Assembly: GCF_003627795.1 (NCBI RefSeq)
Contig: NZ_CP032687.1
Span: 248,001-312,000 of the forward strand
DNA from: Rhizobium sp. CCGE531
GTDB lineage: Bacteria; Pseudomonadota; Alphaproteobacteria; Rhizobiales; Rhizobiaceae
DNA: 64,000 nucleotides
Reading direction: 5' to 3'
The position numbers and the translations under genes are program-made. Each line of letters starts with the position of its first letter. Positions within the stretch are counted from its first letter, which is position 1. The notes under the pieces are model-generated. The model was not told the origin of the DNA. It saw only the letters and a list, made by a program, of their open reading frames with translations, and searched no databases. Positions 9,306 to 18,274 of the stretch are shown here, in pieces.

Positions 9306-10418
9306 CTAGTTCGCAAGCTTATCGCGACTGTGCGGCGACAGCCGTTGGGTGAAAACATCAGTGAGGGCCGGCAAGAAGCGGATCGCATCCGTCACGACGC
9401 CAACGTGGGCGAAGTCGAAAATCGGCGCGTTCGGATCGGTGTTGATCGCCACAATGAGATCAGCGCCCCCGACGCCAACCCGGTGCTGAATGGCGCCGGA
9501 AATCCCGGCCGCTATATAGAGCTTCGGCCGGATAGTCTTGCCGGTTTGCCCGATCTGCCGATCAGCCGGCATCCAGCCTTTCTGGACCAGCGGCCGTGAA
9601 CAGCCGTATTCGGCTCCAATTACCCGCGCAAGATTCTTCACCAGCTTCAGGTTCTCCGATGTTCCAAGACCAAGGCCGCCGCCCACCACCACATCGGCAT
9701 AGGCGAGATTGGAATTTGTCGATTGCACGTCGGAAAGGAACCCGAGGACTTTGGTGACGATCTCCTCCTCGAGCATCGGGACCCCATGCTGAATGACGCA
9801 GCCGACCGGCTTGTTCATGCGCTGCGGCATCGCCATGACCCTCGGTCGCACTGTCGCCATCTGCGGTCGGCAGTTGAGGGTGTAGATTGTGCATAGTAGA
9901 GAGCCGCCGAAAGTCGGCCGCGTTGCGGCAAGCGAACCGTCCGCATCCACATCGAGTTCGGTGCAGTCCGCGGTGAGCCCCGTCAACAAGGTCGTCGCCA
10001 CGGAACCGGCAAGGTCGCGACCAAGCGTCGTCGCACCCAAAAGCAGGATTTCCGGTTGGTAAGTGGCAACCAGATTTGTCAGAGCTTTGGTGAAGGGCTC
10101 GTTCCTATAGTCTTCGAGCAGGGGGTCCTCCACCAGATACGCAACGTCGGCGCCATAGGCAAACGCCTCTGCAATGGCATGCTGCGTGGCGTCCCCTGGA
10201 GGTCCGAGCACGACACCTGCGAGTTTGACGCCAAGCTTGTCCGCCAGCTTGCGGCCTTCTCCTAGCAGTTCGAAGGAAACGGGATGGACATTTTCGCGCT
10301 CCACTTCGATGAAGACCCAAACATGCCGGTAGTCCTTGAATTGCTCGGGCAGCTCTTTCTTCAAACCCGCGCGGCCGACGGCAGGGGGCGGTGTTTCCTG
10401 ATTTGCGGTCAACGTCAT
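9306..10418 (-). CDS. fixB: FixB, electron-transfer flavoprotein alpha subunit
   Basis: A 370-residue ETF alpha subunit. The C-terminal FAD-binding region from about residue 245 shows the family pattern GxGLG...[22 protein letters not shown] and [18 protein letters not shown]. It pairs with FixA to bifurcate electrons from NADH. A proline-rich N-terminal stretch of about 20 residues is common in rhizobial FixB. Confidence 0.96.
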   Translation of the reverse strand: MTLTANQETPPPAVGRAGLKKELPEQFKDYRHVWVFIEVERENVHPVSFELLGEGRKLADKLGVKLAGVVLGPPGDATQHAIAEAFAYGADVAYLVEDPLLEDYRNEPFTKALTNLVATYQPEILLLGATTLGRDLAGSVATTLLTGLTADCTELDVDADGSLAATRPTFGGSLLCTIYTLNCRPQMATVRPRVMAMPQRMNKPVGCVIQHGVPMLEEEIVTKVLGFLSDVQSTNSNLAYADVVVGGGLGLGTSENLKLVKNLARVIGAEYGCSRPLVQKGWMPADRQIGQTGKTIRPKLYIAAGISGAIQHRVGVGGADLIVAINTDPNAPIFDFAHVGVVTDAIRFLPALTDVFTQRLSPHSRDKLAN

Positions 10419-10430
10419 GGCTCCTTGCCG

Positions 10431-11282
10431 TTATGCGCTGGCGTCGAAGGCGAGTTCGTGTTCGAGCGCCGGCTGACGGGCGAAGATTTCGACAATCAAC
10501 TCATCAGCAAGATCGCCGAGCGCTTTATCGGTGGTGGTGATTTGCTCCGCCTTTTCCGTCCTTGCTGTCGGGGCAAAGACGCGTTTGACGACCGTCGGCG
10601 AACCACGCAGTCCACACTTGCTGAGGTCCTCGATGCCGGCGTCGGCCGCGCTCCATTTTACGATCTGACTGCGCGCGGCGCGTAGCGCGTCATCAAGCGA
10701 GCCGCGGCGGATTTCGTTCGTGCCTTCCAGCATAGTAATGAGGCAGGGAAGCTTGCCATGCAGCATTTGGATACCCCCTTCCGAACGGCGGTCGACCTTA
10801 ATTTCGCGTGCATCAAGATCGAGGGAGGAAATCTTCGAAACGTAAGTGAGTTGCAGGAGGTCAAGACGCTTGGCAATGCCGGGCCCGACTTGGGCAGTGT
10901 CGCCGTCGATCGTCTGCTTGCCCGTGAACACGATGTCGGGGGCGCCGAAGGTCTCGCCGATTTTTGCGATCGCCTGCGAAAGAGCAAAGGAAGTCGCCAG
11001 GGTATCGGATCCGGCAAAATAGCGGTCGGTCAACAATACCGCCCGATCCGCACCATAAGTGAGCGCCTTGCGCAACGAATCCTCTGCCATGGGCGGCCCC
11101 ATCGTGAGCGCGGTAACCTCGCCGCCATGCACGTCACGCAACCGCAGTGCTTCTTCAAGGGCGAATAGATCGTAAGGATTTATGATGGTCGGCACACCCT
11201 GGCGCATGATCGTGTTCGTTACAGGATGGACGCGAATCTGTGCGGAGTCCGGCACCTGCTTGATACAGACTACGACGTGCAT
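10431..11282 (-). CDS. fixA: FixA, electron-transfer flavoprotein beta subunit
   Basis: A 283-residue ETF beta subunit, beginning MHVVVCIKQVPD and containing the DLFALEEALRL and GKQTIDGDTAQVGPGIA motifs. It forms the FixAB heterodimer. It is the first gene of the fixABCX-nifA block and has a complete NifA/sigma-54 promoter upstream. Confidence 0.96.
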   Translation of the reverse strand: MHVVVCIKQVPDSAQIRVHPVTNTIMRQGVPTIINPYDLFALEEALRLRDVHGGEVTALTMGPPMAEDSLRKALTYGADRAVLLTDRYFAGSDTLATSFALSQAIAKIGETFGAPDIVFTGKQTIDGDTAQVGPGIAKRLDLLQLTYVSKISSLDLDAREIKVDRRSEGGIQMLHGKLPCLITMLEGTNEIRRGSLDDALRAARSQIVKWSAADAGIEDLSKCGLRGSPTVVKRVFAPTARTEKAEQITTTDKALGDLADELIVEIFARQPALEHELAFDASA

Positions 11283-11334
11283 GTGGTCTCCTAGCTGCTG
11301 TTCAATGGCGGGTTTGGCGCTTCGTGTCCTCTAA

Positions 11335-11438
11335 AGCACTATCTGTGCCAAGATTTTTGAATGTCGCATCCCTTTGAAATTTCACAGATTTCTGCTGGGG
11401 GTGCCGACACTGGACTCGCCATTGTAGGCTTCGCGACA
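11335..11438 (-). promoter_or_regulatory. NifA/sigma-54 promoter of fixABCX
   Basis: Minus strand. The -24/-12 element TGGCACAGATAGTGCT is at 11335-11350, 53 bases before fixA. A perfect NifA site, TGT-N10-ACA, is at 11423-11438, about 75-90 bases upstream. Both parts match the established organisation of NifA-dependent promoters. Confidence 0.85.
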
Positions 11439-11464
11439 TCGTTCAAGCCGGAACCATGTCGCAT

Positions 11465-11848
11465 TCACTCCCTGCCGAAACCCTTCAAGATGGAATCGAA
11501 CGGCACGAAGGTGTGACCCGGTTGGGCAGGCTTGGCCGGATTGTGATCCTTGAGCACCTTAAAGACCCGGTGCGCAAGTGGCGAGGACGCCGCAAAGTCT
11601 TCGTAGGCGCGTTCAAGGATGGTGCGTGCTCTGGCAGCAATCACCTGTTCCGGTAGATCGGAGAAATCCTCTTCGGCGAGGTATTGCCCCATCCGCTTCA
11701 TGATGTGAAGCCGCGAGACGTCAAGCACCTTCGGATCATAGGCGACGTCAAGCAGCGCGAAAAAATCCTCCGCGGCCGACAGATTTTTCAACCGCGCGAG
11801 GATCTCCGCCGTATCGCTGGTTGGGCTGGCGTTGCATAAAGTGTTCAT
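11465..11848 (-). CDS. nifW: nitrogenase-stabilising protein NifW
   Basis: A 127-residue NifW (also called NifO), a protein that protects or helps mature the MoFe protein. The family core LARLKNLSAAEDFFALLDVAYDP is near the N-terminus, followed by HIMKRMGQYL. The ATG at 11848 has GGGAGA seven bases upstream; an upstream in-frame extension of 49 residues lacks family similarity and is rejected. It lies downstream of nifS and is probably the last gene of the iscN-nifS transcript. Confidence 0.93.
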   Translation of the reverse strand: MNTLCNASPTSDTAEILARLKNLSAAEDFFALLDVAYDPKVLDVSRLHIMKRMGQYLAEEDFSDLPEQVIAARARTILERAYEDFAASSPLAHRVFKVLKDHNPAKPAQPGHTFVPFDSILKGFGRE

Positions 11849-12042
11849 AACATTCTCCCGATTCGAACGATGCTCTGTGGTGCTCCGGTGCGATGATCCG
11901 CGGTCGCGAAAAGCCCGCCGGAAAAGTCCTCGCTCTTGCGGCTGCAAGTGGCTTGGCAAGTCCGAGCTCTTCTGCCTCGCAAGAGCGACGATCATCGCCT
12001 AGTTCGGTCACGCCAAATCGAGTCCTCAGAACGTGAACCGCT

Positions 12043-13269
12043 TCATGAGGGGTCTCCGTCCGTCTCCGTAGGCTTCATGAAAGCCAAAGGTCTCCGCCGC
12101 TTTGCCGGCGTCGGCCTAAACGAAGAACCATCTCGCAAACTGCCGACGATTCCGGGTAAGACATCGAGCACGCGATCGATATCCTCCTCGGAATTATCAC
12201 GCGACAGGGAGAAGCGAATGACCCCGTGCCTCGATATTTCGGGAATGTTCATCGCCCTCAGGACATGGCTCGGCTGCGGCGACTGAGAAGTGCAAGCCGA
12301 GCCGGAAGAACAGGCGATGCCATAGCGGTCGAGGAGAAGCAGTAAGCCATCACCGTCGACTTGGTCGAAGGCGATGTTGGAGGTGTTCGGCAACCGCTTT
12401 TGCTTATCGCCGGTGACAAACGCATCTGGGATGCGCTGCACAAGCCCTTTTTCCAGGCGATCTCGCAGGGATCTTACTCGTCCGTTCTCTTCTTTCATGA
12501 AGGTCAAGGCAAGCTCAGCGGCCTTGCCGAGCCCGACGATGCCGGCGGTATTTTCCGTGCCGGCGCGCCGGTCGCGCTCCTGATGTCCCCCCTTGATCAT
12601 CGGATCGAAGCGCACTCCGCGCTTTACCCAAAGCGCACCAATCCCTTTGGGTCCATGCAGCTTGTGGCCTGAGAGCGACAGCATGTCGATCGCACTCGAT
12701 TTCAGGTCCATCGGCAGCTTGCCAACAGCCTGCACAGCGTCTGTATGGAAAAAAGCGCCAACTTCCTTGGCCAACTTAGCGAGGTCGGCGACAGGAAAAA
12801 TCGTACCCGTTTCATTGTTCGCCCACATGATCGAGACGAGTGCAACATGTGGGGTGAGGGCAGCCCGGTATGTGCGCAGGTCGAGGCGACCATGCCGATC
12901 GACTGGAATCCTGTGCACCTTTATGCCACGCGTCTTCTCAAGATACGCACACAGCGTCAGCACGGCCGGATGCTCGACTGCGGACGTCACGATCTGTGTG
13001 CGATCGCGCATGATCTCAAGCGCCGAAAGGATTGCTGCATTGTCGCTTTCCGTCCCGCCGGATGTAAAGACGATCTCATGCTCGAACTCCGCACCGATCA
13101 AAGCTTGCAATCGTTTGCGCGCGGTCATTATCGCCGCACTTGCCGAGGCGCCAAAACTGTGACTGGACGAAGGATTGGCAAATTGATCCGTAAAGAACGG
13201 CAACATCGCTTGTACGACTTCCGGATCGACCCGCGTCGTTGCATTGTTGTCGAGATAGACAGACCTCAT
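12043..13269 (-). CDS. nifS: cysteine desulfurase NifS
   Basis: A 408-residue class V aminotransferase-fold enzyme that takes sulphur from cysteine for nitrogenase clusters. The pyridoxal-phosphate lysine is in SLSGHKLHGPKG (about residue 200). The persulphide cysteine is in CSSGSACTSQ near residue 325. GAGG precedes the start. Upstream lie a ruined nifU and an iscN-like gene, so the ancestral order was iscN-nifU-nifS-nifW. Confidence 0.96.
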   Translation of the reverse strand: MRSVYLDNNATTRVDPEVVQAMLPFFTDQFANPSSSHSFGASASAAIMTARKRLQALIGAEFEHEIVFTSGGTESDNAAILSALEIMRDRTQIVTSAVEHPAVLTLCAYLEKTRGIKVHRIPVDRHGRLDLRTYRAALTPHVALVSIMWANNETGTIFPVADLAKLAKEVGAFFHTDAVQAVGKLPMDLKSSAIDMLSLSGHKLHGPKGIGALWVKRGVRFDPMIKGGHQERDRRAGTENTAGIVGLGKAAELALTFMKEENGRVRSLRDRLEKGLVQRIPDAFVTGDKQKRLPNTSNIAFDQVDGDGLLLLLDRYGIACSSGSACTSQSPQPSHVLRAMNIPEISRHGVIRFSLSRDNSEEDIDRVLDVLPGIVGSLRDGSSFRPTPAKRRRPLAFMKPTETDGDPS

Positions 13270-13316
13270 GGAAGCGATCCTCAGTTGGCGGAATGACGTC
13301 GGGTAGTCTCCATCGT

Positions 13317-13958
13317 TCAGCCCTCGGGCGAGAACAACCGCCGCAGCGTCGGATTGGTCGAATTGGCTGCGGCGACGTCATCTGGCAATTTCAGGCTCCG
13401 GTGGACGTTTTTCAGGCGAGCTCCAAGCATCCTTGATCCGCCGCGACATGCCGCCGAAAATTCCCGTCGGTTACAAAGATATTTCTTTGACCTCGAGTAC
13501 GCTGCCTTCCGTTGTGACTGCCGACAAACTCGTCTCTGACCTAATGAGGCCTTCAACGAACAGCGCCGCAGGGACCGCAACAATCGCTTCTTCGACAGCG
13601 TTGAAGCATGTGACCGGATCGCCCGACTTTGCGCCACACATGAGGCAAACGGTGACGGCGAGGTGGACGGCGGCCGGGCGACAGCATGCGTTAAGTCGCA
13701 ATTGATGTTTCGAAGGGCTTCATGGGCGGTCTTGCCCACAATAAATTCGATTAACTCGGACGAGCAGGCGATCGCGAAACGGGTTCGGAGCGACTGCAGT
13801 GTTGCGGCACTGATCGCTTCCGTCGGCCGATCGAATCCCATCATTAATTCAACCGCATCCCCAGATGCGACCTTGTTTTCAGATTTGGCTGTTTGCAGAA
13901 TGCGGGCGCCCTTGTGATCGCAAAATGATGTCTTGAGCTTGCCGCGATACTTCCGCAT
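13317..13958 (-). pseudogene. nifU: degenerate nifU
   Basis: The start (MRKYRGKLKTSFCDHKGA) and the segment VGKTAHEALRNIN align by eye with the IscU-like N-terminal domain of NifU. The cluster cysteines expected at CGDA and FGCGSA are gone (now SGDA and RTRFA). The frame then shifts: downstream similarity to the NifU 2Fe-2S middle domain (PVTCFNAVEEAI; AACRGGSRMLGARL) appears in two other frames. It sits between iscN-like and nifS, exactly where nifU is expected. I infer a nonfunctional remnant. Confidence 0.65.
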
Positions 13959-13983
13959 GACTTTTCACACCAACCCCGGATGG

Positions 13984-14304
13984 TCAGGCAAAGGACTTGC
14001 CACAAGCGCACATCTCTGCCGCGTTGGGGTTGTCGAAGACAAATCCTGAGGACTCCAGCCGTGTAACGAAGTCCACCGTCATGCCGTTGACGTGTGGTTG
14101 AGAGCCTACGTCCACGAACAGTGTAATCCCGCCTGTTTCGATGATCGCATCGCCCTCGCGTGGGCCGCTCTCCGGTCCCATCAGGTATTTGAGCCCGGCG
14201 CAGCCGCCGGTCTCGACCGCGATGCGCAGGCCTTCGGCCGGCTCGTCCGCTCGGCTGAGCGCAATCTTCATGGCGGCAACGGCGTTCTCTGTGAGCGTGA
14301 TCAT
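13984..14304 (-). CDS. iscN: IscA/HesB-type iron-sulphur assembly protein (IscN-like)
   Basis: A 106-residue A-type carrier that holds iron or Fe-S clusters during assembly. The three conserved cysteines are present: one in GGCAGLKY near residue 33 and the pair CAC at the end of the protein. In Rhizobium the symbiotic version next to nifU-nifS is called iscN. The ATG at 14304 gives the normal family start (MITLTENA); 41 in-frame residues upstream are not family-like. The ribosome site is weak. Confidence 0.88.
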   Translation of the reverse strand: MITLTENAVAAMKIALSRADEPAEGLRIAVETGGCAGLKYLMGPESGPREGDAIIETGGITLFVDVGSQPHVNGMTVDFVTRLESSGFVFDNPNAAEMCACGKSFA

Positions 14305-14347
14305 AAATATGGTTCTCATTGGTCGTCGGGAAATTTGCAAATGACCT

Positions 14348-14363
14348 TGCATGTGCCGTGCCA
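14348..14363 (-). promoter_or_regulatory. sigma-54 promoter for iscN-nifS-nifW
   Basis: Minus strand TGGCACGGCACATGCA, with GG and GC ten bases apart, 44 bases before iscN. No perfect TGT-N10-ACA site was found just upstream, although the divergent nifQ UAS lies 240 bases away. Confidence 0.7.
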
Positions 14364-14602
14364 AAGAGAAAAGCATTGAGCAGGCGTCGGATCTTCCGCT
14401 GGCAATATGCATGCGCATGCCCGACAATGCCCGACATCACTGAACGTCCAACATCAAAAAGGAGCAGTCACCCATGATTTGGGGACGCCCGCCAAAGACA
14501 TCACTGCGCCATTTTCACGCCGTTGCCGTCATCGTAGCTGGGAAAAGGTTTGTAGCAGGCGCACCGGGAAAGGCCCTGGGTACCAACAACGATTGTCTGG
14601 TT

Positions 14603-14721
14603 TGTCGATTAGCCGACATTTTGCGTTGGCCAATCTGTATTTGCACGCTCATCACGTTGTTGAGAAACTCCCGGAGAGTTGTGCCGACGCTGTTTATCGC
14701 CAGGCTGGCATAATTTTTGAA
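14603..14721 (+). promoter_or_regulatory. NifA/sigma-54 promoter for nifQ
   Basis: A perfect UAS, TGT-CGATTAGCCG-ACA, is at 14603-14618. A -24/-12-like element TGGCATAATTTTTGAA is at 14706-14721, 88 bases downstream. The -12 doublet is GA rather than GC, the same variant as in the nifH promoter of this window. The nifQ start follows after 44 bases. Confidence 0.7.
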
Positions 14722-14764
14722 GCTTTCTCGTCATGGCCGCTATAGCTGCAGGCGACCTTGATCA

Positions 14765-15445
14765 ATGAAACGAAGGAGCAAAAGCGCCGTGTCAGATCAG
14801 CATCAATTCCAGATCTTAAAGGGAAAGAGCATCAGTCCCAGGATACTAATGTCTGATCGGTGGCGACATTCACAGTCATCCAATGCCAGGCTATGGCTGC
14901 GAATGGGCTTGGAGATAGACTTTGACGACTATGTACTTACCTGTGTCTTTTCGCGAGCGCTTCAGGAGATTGAAGCTGGCCAGGCGTCGGCGACCGAGGC
15001 GACCGGGCTTTCTCGCGCCGAGCTGCGGGACATCCTGACACGAAGTTTTCATGCCAAGCTTCTCGACGCCTTTTTTCCGGAAGAGGCGAGCGATCCAGAG
15101 CTCGGCACGGAGGAAGAGCTCCTGCGTGACTTGCTACTTTCGCATGCCCGTCCAAACGATCCATTCAGCGCCCGGTTTGCTAAAATCATTGCCCGCCGTG
15201 CCCTGCGCGACGACCATCTATGGCAGGACCTTGGTCTATTTGACCGAGCCGAGCTTGGTCGGTTGTTTGCCATGCATTTTCCGACGCTAGCGGCAGGCAA
15301 TACCAACAATATGAGGTGGAAGAAGTACCTTTACCGCAAGCTCTGCGAGGCTGAAGGTTTCTCGCTCTGCGCCGCTCCCAGCTGTCAGGAATGCAGTGAT
15401 TTTAACGCGTGCTTCGGCCCCGAAACGGATGAAGCCCGTCGTTAA
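14765..15445 (+). CDS. nifQ: molybdenum-handling protein NifQ
   Basis: A 226-residue NifQ, thought to donate molybdenum for FeMo-co as a Mo-Fe-S cluster. The signature cysteine pattern is at the C-terminus (CAAPSCQECSDFNAC), preceded by the conserved MRWKKYLYRKLCE. The first ATG (14765) has little ribosome-site support; a GTG at 14789 behind AAGGAG is a reasonable alternative and would remove eight residues. It diverges from iscN and is convergent with rpoN. Confidence 0.92.
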   Translation: MKRRSKSAVSDQHQFQILKGKSISPRILMSDRWRHSQSSNARLWLRMGLEIDFDDYVLTCVFSRALQEIEAGQASATEATGLSRAELRDILTRSFHAKLLDAFFPEEASDPELGTEEELLRDLLLSHARPNDPFSARFAKIIARRALRDDHLWQDLGLFDRAELGRLFAMHFPTLAAGNTNNMRWKKYLYRKLCEAEGFSLCAAPSCQECSDFNACFGPETDEARR

Positions 15446-15490
15446 GTCGCTTTCGCGAGCAGTGCAAGATCGTCAGCGCTTGGTCGGCGC

Positions 15491-16933
15491 CTATACAAAT
15501 CCCGCACGGATCTCTCGACGACGTTGAACGGAAGAGGGGATATTCATTGCTTCCCGGTATTTTGCGACGGTGCGGCGCGCAATATCGATCCCGCTTTCCC
15601 GAAGTTGGGCGACCATATTGTCGTCGGAGAGCACACTGTCCTCCGTTTCCGCGGCGATCATTGCCCTGATGCGATGGCGGATCGCTTCGGCCGAGTGTGC
15701 CTCGCCGCCTTCCGAGGATGCAATCGCGACCGTGAAAAAATACTTCAGTTCGAACACGCCGCGAGGGGTGAGCATGTATTTGTTCGAAGTCACACGGCTC
15801 ACCGTCGACTCATGCATCTCGATCGCGTCGGCGACAGTCTTAAGATTGAGAGGCCGAAGATAGGCAGTGCCGCGTTCCAGAAAGACATCCTGCTGGCGGA
15901 CGATTTCAGTTGCTACCTTAAGGATCGTCTTGGCCCGCTGATCGAGGCTGCGAACCAACCAGTTCGCGTTCTGGAAGCATTCGTTGAGGAATGCCTGATC
16001 ACCGGTATCATGCGCGGTCAGACGAGAGACTTCGGCAAAATAGGTTTGGTTGATGAGCACCTTGGGCAACATCTCGGGATTGAGTTCGATCTGCCACCCG
16101 CCTGCGGTCGAGGGCAGAACTCGAACGTCCGGTATGATGGCCTCCGGCCGTCCCGATTGGAACCGGTTTCCGGGCCTCGGATCGAGTGTCCGGATCTCAT
16201 GCAACATGTCGAGAAGGTCGTCGTCGTCGACACCGCAGCGCCGCTTCAATGCGCGAAAGTCACGTTGTGCAACCAACTCAAGATTTGCGACCAGCGCTTC
16301 CATAGCAGGGTCGAACCGATCTTGCTGCCGTAACTGTATCTCGAGGCATTCCCTAAGAGTTCGTGCAAAGATTCCAGGTGGATCGAAATGCTGCAAGGTC
16401 GCGAGGACTCGCTCGACGTCAGCCTCGTGGACACCCAGCCTTGCCGCCAGCTCTGATAGGTGCACCTGAAGATATCCAGTGCTTTCCAGATGATTGGCAA
16501 GCGCACCGGCAATCAGCCGATCTCGTGAGCTGAATGCTGTGAGGGCGATCTGCCGGGCGACATCGTCGTGCAATGTTTCGGTAGAAGCAGCAAACTCCTC
16601 GAAGCCCGGGGGGTGCTCTGACGAAGCGCTGGCGGAACTTCGAATTGATTTCCATTCTCCAAGTGGCTCGGGAGCCTCGAGCCGTGTCGGCGCATCAACC
16701 TTGCCATCCTGTGTGGCAGTATCGGGCCTGTTCTCCGAGGTCGAAACGACATCGTCAGAAGTGATGCCGGCGCTTGAAGCCAGTTCCAGAAACGGGTTCT
16801 TCTCCAATTCCTGCTCGATGAACTGATGCAGTTCGCCATGCGCCAGTTGCAGCAAGCGAATAGATTGGATGAGCTGAGGCGTAATAACCAGCGATTGCTT
16901 TTGGCGCTGGAGAAGGCTTGCTAAATACTGCAT
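15491..16933 (-). CDS. rpoN: RNA polymerase sigma-54 factor (plasmid-type RpoN)
   Basis: A 480-residue sigma-54. Region I begins with the Gln/Leu-rich QSLVITPQLIQSIRLLQLAHGEL at residue 14. The core-binding region follows. The C-terminus carries the helix-turn-helix and the RpoN box ARRTVAKYRE that reads the -24 element. It lies 79 bases after prxS and is probably co-transcribed with it, as known for the rpoN2 copy of Rhizobium etli. As the symbiotic copy it would serve NifA-dependent promoters. Confidence 0.95.
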   Translation of the reverse strand: MQYLASLLQRQKQSLVITPQLIQSIRLLQLAHGELHQFIEQELEKNPFLELASSAGITSDDVVSTSENRPDTATQDGKVDAPTRLEAPEPLGEWKSIRSSASASSEHPPGFEEFAASTETLHDDVARQIALTAFSSRDRLIAGALANHLESTGYLQVHLSELAARLGVHEADVERVLATLQHFDPPGIFARTLRECLEIQLRQQDRFDPAMEALVANLELVAQRDFRALKRRCGVDDDDLLDMLHEIRTLDPRPGNRFQSGRPEAIIPDVRVLPSTAGGWQIELNPEMLPKVLINQTYFAEVSRLTAHDTGDQAFLNECFQNANWLVRSLDQRAKTILKVATEIVRQQDVFLERGTAYLRPLNLKTVADAIEMHESTVSRVTSNKYMLTPRGVFELKYFFTVAIASSEGGEAHSAEAIRHRIRAMIAAETEDSVLSDDNMVAQLRESGIDIARRTVAKYREAMNIPSSVQRRREIRAGFV

Positions 16934-17012
16934 CCTAAGAGCGAAACTCCTATCGATCTTGGTACTTAGTCGCGCTAATTTTTCATTTTATGAGGCTTTA
17001 GTCCTCCGGTGC

Positions 17013-17552
17013 TTATGCTGCGGCCGTGGCCTTCAGCGTTTCCAGGACGTTTTGCGGCGATGAAATGCCATAGGGATCGGTTTGACAGTTGTCCGAAAAG
17101 CCTTCTTCCTCAAACCACTGCTCTACCACGCCGTTATCGACCACCGCCGCGTAGCGCCAGGAGCGCATTCCGAAGCCGAGATTGTGCTTGGCGACGAGCA
17201 TGCCTATCTTGCGAGTAAATTCTCCCGACCCGTCGGGGATGAGCTTGACGTTGTGAAGTCCAACGGACTTGCCCCAGGCGTTCATGACGAATGCATCGTT
17301 TACGGAGAGACAATAAATCTCATCGATGCCCTTCTTTTGAAACTCCCCATAAAGCCTTTCGAAATCCGGTAGCTGTTGGTTGGTGCAGGTGGGGGTGAAG
17401 GCGCCTGGCAGCGAAAACAAGATGACGCGCTTGCCGCGGAAATAGTCGTCCGATGTCTTGTCTTTCCACCGATAAGGGTTCGGCCCTGGTAGGGCCTCAT
17501 CGCGAACACGCGTCCGGAATGTGACGAAGGGAACCTTCTTTTTGATGTTCAT
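17013..17552 (-). CDS. prxS: peroxiredoxin PrxS
   Basis: A 179-residue atypical 2-Cys peroxiredoxin of the Prx5 group. The peroxidatic cysteine is in PGAFTPTCTNQQLP (about residue 56), and RSWRYAAVVDNGVVEQWF matches the family C-terminal half. It would detoxify peroxides in nodule bacteria. In R. etli the gene heads the prxS-rpoN2 operon; the same order and a sigma-54 promoter are seen here. Confidence 0.92.
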   Translation of the reverse strand: MNIKKKVPFVTFRTRVRDEALPGPNPYRWKDKTSDDYFRGKRVILFSLPGAFTPTCTNQQLPDFERLYGEFQKKGIDEIYCLSVNDAFVMNAWGKSVGLHNVKLIPDGSGEFTRKIGMLVAKHNLGFGMRSWRYAAVVDNGVVEQWFEEEGFSDNCQTDPYGISSPQNVLETLKATAAA

Positions 17553-17633
17553 CTAACTGGTCCTCATACAGACAATTGACCCGATGTTTGGCGATTGCCG
17601 CTGCATATCCGATCTCGGTCGATATATTGGTCA

Positions 17634-17690
17634 AGCAAGCGCCATGCCATTTGGCTTTAATGCAGAAAATCATTGTACTGCCGAAGGACA
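17634..17690 (-). promoter_or_regulatory. sigma-54 promoter of prxS-rpoN, with off-spaced NifA site
   Basis: Minus strand TGGCATGGCGCTTGCT at 17634-17649 is a near-perfect -24/-12 element, 82 bases before prxS. Just upstream at 17674-17690 is TGT-N11-ACA, one base longer than the consensus spacing and only about 25 bases from the -24 box. That makes the putative NifA site doubtful. Confidence 0.7.
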
Positions 17691-18111
17691 CTTGGTTTGA
17701 GTAGGAGCGCCTCGAACAAGGGCGCTGACCCAACCTTCTCACCTCGAATGACCTCCGCCGCGGTGACATCGGTTGGTCGCTTGTTATCGGGAAGCCTCGG
17801 ATATTCGCAAAAGACGGAACCGTTCCGGATAGTCGTGTCAGATCCTTGAACGAGTACCGCCGGCGGGCTTTGACCTGGCCGCCGTGCTCGCGCTTTTAGG
17901 CACGCGATTTGCCGAGACCGTTCTTCTCATAGCACCGACTGATGTGCCGCCGTTGCTGCTCTCGATCATATCCAGATTGGGACATGCGCCACCCTCCATC
18001 TCTTCGGCAAGGCGCCGGCGTGTCCGGTCGCAGTGAGATTAAAATTTCTCCCGTGTCATCGCTACTGAATGATTAGGTTTTGCCTCGCGTGTCCATTCGC
18101 CAACCTTTTGA
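17691..18111. other. intergenic, no gene seen
   Basis: Between the divergent prxS and pepM promoters. Frames here are short and unlike known proteins. I see nothing convincing. Confidence 0.5.
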
Positions 18112-18223
18112 TGTTCGAAACGGGACAAGAATGTCGGGAGACCGACGATTGGCAAGGACTGGCCGCCGGCCTGGGCAAGTCGTGCAGCGCGGCCGCCCGC
18201 GCTCATCCGGCATGCAACTTGCG
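18112..18223 (+). promoter_or_regulatory. NifA/sigma-54 promoter for the PEP-mutase-like gene
   Basis: A perfect UAS, TGT-TCGAAACGGG-ACA, is at 18112-18127. A -24/-12-like element CGGCATGCAACTTGCG is at 18208-18223; it matches the consensus except for the first and last base. The 80-base gap between them and the 51-base leader to the start codon are both normal for NifA promoters. Confidence 0.65.
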
Positions 18224-18274
18224 TCGATGATTTTAGCCGCGCTTGGCACTTTCCGATTTCCGATGGAGCATGAC

